Of a stretch of DNA of 19,002 bases, positions 1-7,212 are shown piece by piece. The stretch is taken from positions 378-19,379 of the forward strand of contig DQCI01000088.1 in NCBI GenBank assembly GCA_003545125.1, read 5' to 3'. The stretch's first letter is position 1; each line of letters starts with the position of its first letter. The notes beneath the pieces are model-generated. The model saw only the letters and a program-made list of their open reading frames with translations. It did no database searches and was not told the origin of the DNA. The position numbers and the translations under genes are program-made. Source of the stretch: Paracoccaceae bacterium. GTDB lineage: Bacteria > Pseudomonadota > Alphaproteobacteria > Rhodobacterales > Rhodobacteraceae.

Positions 1-723
1 AACATCGCCGCCATGTCCGCGGTCGAGATCGGAGCGCTCGCCGCCGCCGGGGTCGACGCAATCGACGCTAGCGACGATGCGATCACCTTCAATTTGGCGC
101 AATACGATTCCGCGCTCGGTCTGGTCTTCGATGCTACAGACAAGATCACCGTCAACGGGACCGACGGTGACGACACCGTCACGGCCCTGGCGATCGGCAC
201 GAAGATCAAAGGGGGCGCAGGCGAGGATACTATCACTGGTGGGATCGGCGACGACAAGCTGATGGGCAACAAGGGCCAAGATAGGCTTGTCGGCGGTGCC
301 GGTGAAGACACGCTCAAGGGCGGCAACAATGACGACGTGCTCAAAGGCGGCAGCGGCGACGATACGTTGCACGGCGGCAAGGGCCAGGACAAAATGAAAG
401 GCGGCGATGGGGTCGACACCTTCACGTTCAAGTCGATTGACGACGTCGGCAGCGGCTCAAAAGGCCGTGACCTGGTAACCGACTTCGAGACCGGCACCGA
501 CAAGATCGACCTCACCGGGATCGATGCAAGATCGGGTGGGAGCGACCAAGCATTCACCTTCATCGGCACGGCGGGTTTCTCGAACACCAAGGGTGAACTT
601 CGCTACAAGGTCAAAGACAACGGGGTGTTGATTCGAGCTGACGTCGACGGTGACGGCACGAAAGACTTCGAGATCCTGCTGAAGGGGATCGACACGATCG
701 ATGCGGATGACTTCTTGCTCTGA
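1..723 (+). CDS. RTX-repeat calcium-binding secreted protein, C-terminal part
   Basis: This is the C-terminal part of a hemolysin-type calcium-binding protein exported by a Type I secretion system. The frame is open to the window's first base, so the gene very probably starts upstream and the ATG at position 13 is internal. Counting from that ATG, about eight tandem glycine/aspartate nonapeptides (GGxGxDxLx type, e.g. GGAGEDTIT and GGSGDDTLH) occupy residues 67-138. They are followed by a serralysin-like C-terminal module with the VTDFETGTDKIDL signature at about 155-167. The protein ends in IDADDFLL, an acidic-then-hydrophobic tail typical of uncleaved Type I secretion signals. RTX repeats bind calcium and fold outside the cell. 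The enzymatic or adhesive N-terminal domain is not in the window, so the activity cannot be named. No terminator was recognised after the TGA. Confidence 0.9.
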   Translation, partial: NIAAMSAVEIGALAAAGVDAIDASDDAITFNLAQYDSALGLVFDATDKITVNGTDGDDTVTALAIGTKIKGGAGEDTITGGIGDDKLMGNKGQDRLVGGAGEDTLKGGNNDDVLKGGSGDDTLHGGKGQDKMKGGDGVDTFTFKSIDDVGSGSKGRDLVTDFETGTDKIDLTGIDARSGGSDQAFTFIGTAGFSNTKGELRYKVKDNGVLIRADVDGDGTKDFEILLKGIDTIDADDFLL

Positions 724-992
724 CGGGCCCAACGCAACGGACCTTCCCGCGAGGTGGGTGTGCTCGGCACTTACTTTGCGGCCAGGAGGCTCCACCTCTT
801 CGGGACGCTGTGACGGTATCCCCTGCTCCATTCGCGCGCTGCCGGCGTTTTCGCGCAGAAACCGTGTTGAATAGCGGTTTGACCGTGAAGGACGCACGCG
901 AGGTCTTGACCTTTCGCTGAGCACAATACTGGCCAGAACTGCTGCGCTTTGGCTTGATCGGCCGATTTTCGGTCCTGTCATTTCCGTCACCA

Positions 993-1473
993 AGTTGGCT
1001 GTAGCGCGCGCGGCGTATGGCATCGGCGATCGCGATCCGCGCGCCCGAGTTTTTCGACCGCGACGGCGCTTCAACGACAGGCCTTCCTCCCGATACTGCC
1101 GATTCAGGTTCATGTGGGTCGTGATTGCGCCCTTGCGTTCGAGCAGCCCTCCGATCCGACGATAGCTGAATCCGGCACCGCTTGCTGGCGATTTCCTGGG
1201 TCCGCTTACTTAACCCGACAGGCGGTCGCGCCCATCTGTCCATGGATCGATACTGACAAAACACAGGCCAGACACCGCGTGATGTGGTGATCCCGCATCG
1301 CCCGAACCGATGCTTTTCGCCGCCGGGCCAATACTGTCAGCTTTACCCAGCAAACCCTCCAGAACCAAGTTATCCAATTTGGTGTCGGGCAGCCAGGCCG
1401 ACGGCATACCCACCTCCTGATTCTTGATAATCCCGACAGTCTGGGCTTGGGTAAAACGCCAATTTCTCATCAA
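993..1473 (-). pseudogene. Eroded IS3-family (IS407-like) transposase orfA/orfB relic
   Basis: Pieces of both IS3-family reading frames survive on the minus strand. At 1390-1473 a peptide (MRNWRFTQAQTVGIIKNQE) matches the helix-turn-helix start of orfA. At about 1340-1380 LDNLVLEGLLGK resembles the orfA/orfB junction region, with the middle of orfA deleted between them. At about 993-1175, in another frame, come FSYRRIGGLLERKG and then NRQYREEGLSLKRRRGRK, the well-conserved region of orfB ahead of the DDE domain. The DDE catalytic core is missing, and at least one frameshift and several stops separate the pieces. Such a relic cannot transpose. No terminal inverted repeats could be assigned. 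The family call rests on recognised motif similarity only. Confidence 0.75.
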
Positions 1474-1905
1474 TCTGCGTCGTCGAGGTTGAGCGGACTC
1501 TACATGATAGTGAGGGATTTCGCTGGGGCAGTCCCACCGTGGTTCGTGGTAGAAATAGTGGTATGTGTGAAGTTTATTTAGATTTAGTTGAATATTAATA
1601 ATGGGTTGTAAGATCTATTAGGGGGGCTTCGTCTCCGCCACCGCATAACGCATTGGTTTTAAACGATTATTCGCCTTGTGTATTGTGGCGGAATTTCCGC
1701 GACATGCAAGGCGTTCTGCCCCCTGGAGGCTCGAGTTTGCGGGCGAAATAGCGGCCACATCTTGCGCGAGTCTCCGTTTGGCATTTGGCGCGATACGGTT
1801 TTCGGATGGCGCTTCCCGCGCCGGACTTGACTTCTGTTTCTTTCGAGACGGGCGCCAGCCACCTTCGCGCAAGTCTAGTCCCCAAGGCGGAAGGAATCTT
1901 CCCAG
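1474..1905. other. Gene-free spacer with an AT-rich patch
   Basis: No convincing gene is seen. Positions about 1500-1620 are clearly more AT-rich than the surroundings, with runs such as gtttatttagatttag, ending in a GGGGGG run at 1620-1625. This stretch sits between the IS3 relic and the truncated OLD-type gene and may be a junction between inserted pieces. Short open frames exist on both strands but have no recognisable domain. A peptide in an alternative minus frame (about 1875-1990, ending in WEDSFRLGD) looks compositionally protein-like and could be the tail of another broken gene, but I do not recognise it. Confidence 0.4.
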
Positions 1906-2721
1906 CTATGCTCGGCAGCCTTTTCGCGGAGTTGCTGCAGGAGCCCAGTGACGAATACAGCGGCGTCGCATTCTGGCGTCGCGCCATGCCTGTAAGTCCA
2001 GTTTGACCGAAAGGCCGGGAAACACGCTGGTGAAGCCCTGCTCCACTTCCGAGACCGCTTCACTGAACTGGGCCTTCTGTTCCTGCACGATCCCCGTGAC
2101 GCCATCGGCCAGCTGTGCGACCGCCTGCGCGAGCGCGGTGTTCGCGTCTGCGGCCGCAGTCCAGAGTGCCGTGCCAACCGGTTCGAGCACCAGCTTCATG
2201 AGGGCCTTCTCGGCCTCTACAGGATCGCCGCTAGACCCGATCCGGACAGGTTGAGGCAGGCGGGACTTGAAGACATTGTCTGCACCGCCTGCTTTGCCGT
2301 CCTCGGCAAAGCCTTCGTTTTCCTCTTCGTCTTGGCCGGGCCTGCGGGTCTGCCTGATTGGGAAGAGTTTTCCGTCCCCAACGTGCTGCGGCCACCATTG
2401 CCAGCGGCTGGTGAGGATGCGGAGGCCGTCTCGCTCCTCCTTCCACTCTTCGTTGATGTTGCCGATCCCCTCTGGAATATGGATCTCAAGGACCACCTCG
2501 GAGGGCTGGTCCTCAGGCGCAATGGCGAAGCGGTCGCGGGACAAGTCGAACTTCTCGCTGCCCTGGGCGAGTTCGTAGGCCCTGAGAAGAGTCGACTTCC
2601 CGGAATTGTTCCGCCCAACTATGTGGACGACATCGTCAAGTGCGGCGCTGAACCCATCCGGCCCGATGCAGCCGATATTTCGAACAAACATGCGTACCAG
2701 CTTTGATCGGTTGTCAGCCAC
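1906..2721 (-). pseudogene. OLD-family ATPase/endonuclease, C-terminally truncated
   Basis: The first ~230 residues look like the ATPase half of an OLD-family (overcoming lysogenization defect) ATP-dependent endonuclease. A beta strand (VRMFVRNIGCIGPDGF) precedes a Walker A motif, GRNNSGKST, at residues 36-44. The family normally runs to about 550-700 residues, with an ABC-type ATPase head and a C-terminal Toprim nuclease domain. Here the frame ends at 271 residues. The last ~30 residues are arginine-rich and unlike the family, so the gene appears cut near 1995-2005, losing the rest of the ATPase and all of Toprim. The chosen start is GTG at 2721, with a weak GGA upstream. An in-frame ATG at 2691 is the alternative. 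OLD nucleases act in phage defence or DNA processing, but this remnant is probably inactive. It lies downstream of the broken recombinase on the same strand, separated by 228 bp in which I see no gene. Confidence 0.7.
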
Positions 2722-2949
2722 TTCGCTATTCCAAAATGAATTTCTCTACATACACATTTGGCCCTGACGCACACCTCTCGTCCAGCCGTATCCGGAACCC
2801 GGTCGGAAGAGAATGTCCGTGCTTCTGCTTGTGTGGTGGCCAGCTGACACGGTATTGTGATCGTCTGATCTCCACCCTTGATAACCGAGCCGGTCCAAGT
2901 TTCACCGCGGGCGAAGCAATGCGTGTCCGCGGCAGCGTTCCAAGTCGCT

Positions 2950-4296
2950 TCACAGGCCGCCGACCGTCTCCCGCTGTTCGCTCCAGGCGGCCGGCAGCTG
3001 CCGGCGCTTGAACCACTCCGAGGTGAAAGTCAGGGGCTGCACGCCTGCCGTGATCTGATCGAGGATGTCGGGCGCAAGGAAAGCAAGGCCAATCATCTGC
3101 TGGATTCGGCTCGGCGTGGTTTGCTCGCGTTTCGCAAGGCTGCCAAAGGACGCCCCGGCCTTGATCGCTTCATACCAACGCCACGCAGTCAGGGTGTTCT
3201 TCGCCAGCACCGGATCGACTTTCGGCATGGCCGCGCCCAGGATGATTTTCGCTTCGACCCCGCGGCGTTGCATCTGGAACGGCGCGGTGATCCGGCGCCC
3301 CCGCGTATCGATACGGTCCGGAGTGAGATTTAGCCGCTCAGCCAGAACCTTCCGATCGAGCCGTAGCGTGATGCTGCCTTGTGCGAGATCCGCGCGGCGG
3401 AGCAATGGCGCCCCTGGGTCAGCAGTACCGTCCGGATCGCAGTCGCTGGCCGTCTGCTGCAGCTTCTCCTGTAGCCTTGGCAGCTCGGACGCTGAAAGGT
3501 CTTTGACCAGATCAATGAGCGTGGAGGGCTTCAGAAGGTGCTCCCGAAGGATGCGGGCGATGCCGGTCTCGATGTCATGGGCAGGCAAGCGCCAGGCGTC
3601 CGGATGTTTGCGGCGGCGATCCGTGACCAGCCTGCGGGAGATGTAATAGCGAAGACGTTTGCCGTTCTTCTGAGAATGACTGGGGGTCAGGCGATTTCCG
3701 GTTTCGTCAAAGGCTTGCCGGCGAGGGGAGAGCGGGAGGCGGCATTTTCCCGGCCGCGGCTGCGGGCCGCATCAGCGCTGAGGCGATTCTGCAAGTCTTC
3801 CCATTGCGCGGGTTCAATGATCGCCGGGTGTTGCCCGTCGTAAACCTTGTCATGGTGCCGGATACGCCCGGCATAGAGTGGGTTGGTGAGGATCTGATGG
3901 ATGTGCCCGCGGGCAAAGGGCTGTCCGCCGCCAGTGCTGCCCGACGCAAAGTGGCGGACTCGGGTCCGGTAGCCAAGTTCTTCGGCCCGTTCGGCCACGG
4001 CCCTGACCGATCCCAGCTCCTCGTGAAGCGTATAGATGTGCCTGACGATCGGGGCCTCAGTCTCATCGATCTTCAGGCTCCGGCCGTCAGGCTGGTAGCC
4101 GAAGGGAACCGTCCCGCCCATCCAGAGCCCCTTCTTTTTCGAAGCAGCGATCTTGTCGCGGATCCGCTCGGCCGTCACCTCGCGCTCGAACTGCGCGAAG
4201 CTCAACAGCATGTTGAGCGTCAGCCGTCCCATGCTGGTGGCGGTGTTGAAAGATTGCGTGACCGAGACGAAGGAGGCGCCGGCGGCATCGAGGCGA
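2950..4296 (-). pseudogene. Serine recombinase, N-terminally truncated and frameshifted
   Basis: This is the remnant of a large serine recombinase (resolvase plus Recombinase domain). The surviving protein begins inside the resolvase catalytic domain (LDAAGASFVSVTQSFNTAT, then LLSFAQFEREVTAERIRDKI, the helix E region). It continues through the DNA-binding Recombinase domain (GGTVPFGYQPDG; HQILTNPLYAGRI) and a zinc-ribbon-like/C-terminal segment to the TGA at 2950. The catalytic serine and the first ~100 residues are absent, replaced by a methylase fragment. A one-base deletion at about 3712-3713 breaks the frame after SPLAGK. Restoring one base gives FDETGNRLTPSHSQKNGK followed by LRYYISRRLV and joins the two frames (3687-4296 and 2950-3711). 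The enzyme is therefore doubly dead. Such recombinases integrate phages or conjugative elements, so this is probably the fossil of an integrated element. Confidence 0.85.
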
Positions 4297-4745
4297 GCCC
4301 CCGAAGCCGTCGAGCACGATCTCGCTGCGGCGGGTGACATCCTTGATCGCGTCGGCCACCAGGGCCACCGGCTTCACCGTCGGGTGCAGCTCGAGGTGCT
4401 TCTGGTTGGCGCCGAAGCTGTTCACCCCGGGGTAATCCCATACATTGGTACGGTAGCGGCCGTGCTCGCCAAGCCCGAAGGTGTTGGTGTGCGGCGCGGT
4501 GCCGACCTTCCAGACATAGACCAGCTCGTGGCGCGAGCGGTAGAAGCTGCCCATGCCGCCGTTGGTCTTGGCCCAGACCATGAGGTTCTTGAGCGTGCTG
4601 TAGACCTTGTTGCCGGCCGCCTGAAGCTCGGCCATGTGGCGCCAATCCATGCACGTGAAGTGAATGGCGCCGTCGACGCTCACCGCCGCCATGGCGCTGA
4701 GGCTGTCTTCGAGGAAGGCGGTGAAGGCGGCGGCGTCCATCTCGC
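4297..4745 (-). pseudogene. DNA methylase fragment (site-specific adenine/cytosine-N4 type)
   Basis: About 150 residues match the C-terminal half of ParB-domain/DNA-methylase proteins common on alphaproteobacterial phages and islands. Recognisable stretches are DGAIHFTCMDWRHM, LMVWAKTNGGMGSFYRSRHE, GRYRTNVWDYPGVNSF, LHPTVKPVALVADAIKD and IVLDGFGGS. The last of these is the start of the S-adenosylmethionine-binding FxGxGT loop, and the fragment is cut exactly inside it. The upstream catalytic (D/N/S)PP(Y/F) motif and the ParB domain are missing. The fragment is joined in frame to the IS256-type transposase piece on its 5' side (near 4740-4755) and out of frame to the recombinase remnant on its 3' side (near 4296). 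No methylation activity is expected. Confidence 0.8.
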
Positions 4746-5649
4746 CCGGCTTGGGCCATCGTGAGCGGAGCTGATCGGCGACACGGCGCCAGGTCTCGCC
4801 GGCCTGCTTGCGGTCGGGCTGATCGAAAGCCTGGCGGATCGCGGCGGCGACGACCGTGTGTTGACCGCGCGAGACGTGGGCCAGGGCATTACGCATCCAG
4901 TGGACGCGGCAGCGCTGCCAGGTGGCCTCGAAGACCCGCTCAATGGCCGCCCTGAGGCCACTGTGGGCATCGGAGATGACCAGCTTGGTGCCGTCGAGCC
5001 CGCGCGCCTTCAGGCCTCGCAGGAAGTCCATCCAGAAGGTCTCTGCTTCGGACGGTCCCAGTCCCAGGCCGATGATCTCTCTGCGTCCGTCGGTGTTGGC
5101 GGCAACAGCGATTATCGCCGCGACGCTGACAATCCGTCCGCCCTGGCGGACCTTGAGATAGGTGGCGTCCAGCCAGACGTAGGGCCAGTCCCCGGTCAGG
5201 GGCCGATTGAGGAACTCGCCGACCCGTTCATCGATGTCCTTGCACAGCTTGGAGACCGTGCTCTTGGAGATGCCGGAGAGTCCCATAGCCTGGGCCAACT
5301 CGTCAACACGGCGGGTCGAGACGCCACCGATCCAGGCCTCCTGGATCACGGCGACGAGGGCCTTCTCGGATGTCTTGCGGGGCTCCAGGAAACCCGGGAA
5401 GTAACTGCCCTGCCGGAGCTTCGGGACCTTGAGATTGAGCGTGCCTAAACGGGTATCGAGCGCGCGCTCTCGATACCCGTTGCGCCACGTCACGCGCTGA
5501 TCGGCCCGTTCGTGTTTGCCGGCACCGATCAGGCCTTCGACGTCGGCTTCCATGATCAGTTGAAGCACGGCCTCGGCGACGGCACGCAGGAAGTCGCCTC
5601 CATCTTGCTTTGCGAGAAGCTCGGAAAGGTCCATGTTGGTTTTGGTCAT
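4746..5649 (-). pseudogene. IS256-family (Mutator-type) transposase, C-terminally truncated and fused to methylase
   Basis: The first ~300 residues are a typical IS256-family transposase. They include LLAKQDGGDFLRAVAEAVLQ, the WRNGYRER and LNLKVPKLRQGSYFPGFL motifs, LDATYLKVRQGGR with the first catalytic Asp, VISDAHSGLRAAI with the second, and TWQRCRVHWMRNALAHV. Family members are about 400 residues long. The C-terminal part with NPLERLN and the catalytic Glu is missing because the frame passes directly after RSRWPKPG into methylase sequence, then into out-of-frame recombinase sequence, stopping at 4087. The start is taken as the ATG at 5649 (MTKTNMDLSELL), the usual family start. A TTG at 5727 preceded by AGGTGG would add 26 residues. 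Without the Glu of the DDE triad the protein cannot transpose. Confidence 0.88.
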
Positions 5650-5811
5650 CCACTGGCCGACAGGGCATTGCGCAGCAATGCCCCGAGAGGCGGGGGTCTC
5701 CGTGTGGTCCGTGGTTGAAGCGGTCAAACTCCACCTCGACCATACACCTCGATGGCCACCTCGGATTACACCGGCAGCGCCGATGAAATTACACCACGTC
5801 CGCGGACACTA
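4746..5811 (-). mobile_element. Partial IS256-like element (one end deleted)
   Basis: The truncated transposase and its upstream flank form one half of an IS256-type element. The upstream end is probably near 5805-5811, where the minus strand reads TAGTGTCCGCGGACGTGGTG, resembling IS256-family termini. This boundary is inferred from memory of family ends. The matching inverted repeat and target duplication cannot be found because the other end is gone, replaced by the methylase fragment. A GTGTAAT motif occurs twice in the upstream flank (around 5763-5770 and 5785-5793, minus strand). The element lies just upstream of the regulator gene of the catabolic locus. Confidence 0.5.
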
Positions 5812-5957
5812 CTCGATCCGATGCAGCACATTTTCACCGGCATCGCCGAAATCGATGGAAACCGGACCCTAACCGTAGTGATCTGCGAGGTTGCGCTTAC
5901 CGAATAGCCTGCCTCAGCGACGTGATGCGCCCCGCTTCGCACGTGGCACATGGTGGA

Positions 5958-5975
5958 GGTTTCGTTCCCGAAACC
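5958..5975 (+). promoter_or_regulatory. Short stem-loop in the leader of the regulator gene
   Basis: A perfect 7-bp inverted repeat (GGTTTCG, loop TTCC, CGAAACC) lies about 80 bases upstream of the chosen regulator start. It falls within the 5812-6052 interval, which otherwise holds no recognisable gene. It has no T-run after it, so it is not an obvious terminator. It could be part of an mRNA leader, a DNA-binding palindrome, or chance. Confidence 0.3.
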
Positions 5976-6052
5976 GGGAGTGGCAGACAAACGGCGTGTC
6001 TTGCGGCATCATCCAGCCAAGGAAACAGTCAGACACGTCGGCAGGTGAGGTT

Positions 6053-7138
6053 GTGAACGGATCGAATCCAGCGGAGAGCGCTGTGCGGAATCGGGTCTCC
6101 AGGTTGTTGGCGCGTGGTCTGCCGGGCGAGCGTCTGCCGCGTATTCGCGACTTGATGACGGAATTCAAAACGTCGCAGCGCGTGGTCCAACGCGCAATCG
6201 CCCCGTTCGTTGCCGCCGGCAGGATCGAGGCGCGGCCGGGCGCCGGTCTGGTAATCGCGGCGGCGCCTGCGGCCCGGAAGGCCTACCAGGCCGATTGCCT
6301 CATCCTCTACCGGGGGTCGCAGAGCCGGCTGGCGCGCACATTGCTGATCGAACTGGTCGCGCGGCTGCAACGCAAAGGCTACCGGGTTGTGCTCCAGGGC
6401 TTCGAGGACGAAACCACAGTCATCGGGTTTCTCGGGGATCAGGGACCATTCCGCTGTTGTCTGCTGCAGGCGAATTTCGAGATCGTGTCGGTCGGACTGC
6501 TGGCCAAGATCAAGTCGGTCGCCGATGCGCTCGTCATCGACGGGGTTTCCGTAACCGGGATCGATGCCGACGTCATCGGCACGAACTGGCGTGAAGCGCT
6601 CTCAGTCGGCTACCGCAAGCTGGGCGCGCAAGGCCATGAGCGGATCGGCTTTCTCACCTCGTCGCACGACGCGCGCCAGATCGCGATGGCGCGGCGCGAA
6701 TTCCTTCTGCTCTCGGGCTGGGAAGGACCCGCGCCGCATCCGCGGCTGCACATGGTGCCGCGCCTGCCGGGGGCGTACCGCCGCGAGGAACTGACCACGG
6801 CGCTGCCCGATCCGGGCACCGACGCAGAGGCGACCACGGCGCTGATCGTCTGGGGACTCGTCGACGGCTACCTGATGGATGCGGCCCTGCACGAGCGCGG
6901 GCTGCGACCGGGCGTCGACGTGAACCTTCTGCTGCTGGGGAGCGTGGATGTGCCGTCGGAACATGTGAGCCGTTTCGACGTGGTCGGCAACTCGAACGCC
7001 GAAAAGCTCGACCTGTTCGAACGTGTCGTCACGGCGCGTATCGAGGGCGACGCACGCCCGCCGAAGACACACTACCTGCCGATTCATCTGCGCGAGAACG
7101 GCTCGATCCGGCTGCTGGAAGCCACGTCGCCTGTTTGA
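6053..7138 (+). CDS. GntR-type winged-helix regulator with LacI-like sugar-sensor domain
   Basis: This looks like a transcriptional regulator with an N-terminal winged helix (about residues 10-68) carrying the GntR-type pattern LPRIRDLMTEFKTSQRVVQRAI and then GRIEARPGAGLVI. The remaining ~280 residues have the length and periodic pattern of a periplasmic-binding-protein-like effector domain, as in LacI or AraR-type repressors (HERIGFLTS, ALIVWGLVDGYLMDAALHERGLRPGVDV). The start chosen is GTG at 6053, because AGGTG sits five bases upstream and the domain begins right after it. A longer frame back to a TTG at 5891 reads as tryptophan/arginine-rich sequence unlike any domain and is judged untranslated. 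The gene lies immediately upstream of, and co-oriented with, the catabolic operon, so it probably controls it, binding a sugar or phosphosugar. The ligand is unknown. Confidence 0.85.
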   Translation: MNGSNPAESAVRNRVSRLLARGLPGERLPRIRDLMTEFKTSQRVVQRAIAPFVAAGRIEARPGAGLVIAAAPAARKAYQADCLILYRGSQSRLARTLLIELVARLQRKGYRVVLQGFEDETTVIGFLGDQGPFRCCLLQANFEIVSVGLLAKIKSVADALVIDGVSVTGIDADVIGTNWREALSVGYRKLGAQGHERIGFLTSSHDARQIAMARREFLLLSGWEGPAPHPRLHMVPRLPGAYRREELTTALPDPGTDAEATTALIVWGLVDGYLMDAALHERGLRPGVDVNLLLLGSVDVPSEHVSRFDVVGNSNAEKLDLFERVVTARIEGDARPPKTHYLPIHLRENGSIRLLEATSPV

Positions 7139-7141
7139 GGT

Positions 7142-7175
7142 GAGTACAACTTGGGTTACGGGAAAAGTTATACTC
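7142..7175 (+). promoter_or_regulatory. Candidate operator (inverted repeat) before the catabolic operon
   Basis: GAGTACAACT at 7142-7151 and AGTTATACTC at 7166-7175 are inverted copies matching at 9 of 10 positions, separated by 14 bases. The repeat sits in the 74-bp gap between the regulator and the dehydrogenase gene. The right arm overlaps a good -10 box. This is the expected place for the neighbouring regulator to bind and block transcription. A second, weaker inverted pair (CTTGGG at 7150-7155 and CCCAAG at 7188-7193) overlaps it. Confidence 0.5.
7145..7174 (+). promoter_or_regulatory. Possible sigma-70 promoter of the catabolic operon
   Basis: TATACT at 7169-7174 is a close match to a -10 box. 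An 18-bp spacing places a poor -35 (TACAAC) at 7145-7150. The -10 lies within the right arm of the inverted repeat, so repressor binding would occlude it. A Shine-Dalgarno GGAG at 7204-7207 then precedes the ATG at 7213. The weak -35 makes this tentative. Confidence 0.35.
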
Positions 7176-7212
7176 AAATACTCTGAGCCCAAGACAACGA
7201 CTCGGAGCAGGT

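Noticed and set aside
751..798. Inverted repeat GAGGTGG / CCACCTC after the RTX gene as a terminator
   Set aside because: Arms are 7 bp with a 34-base spacer and no T-run; too weak.
5891..6052. N-terminal extension of the regulator from a TTG codon
   Set aside because: The 54 extra residues are Arg/Trp-rich and unlike a domain, while GTG 6053 has a good ribosome site and abuts the winged helix.
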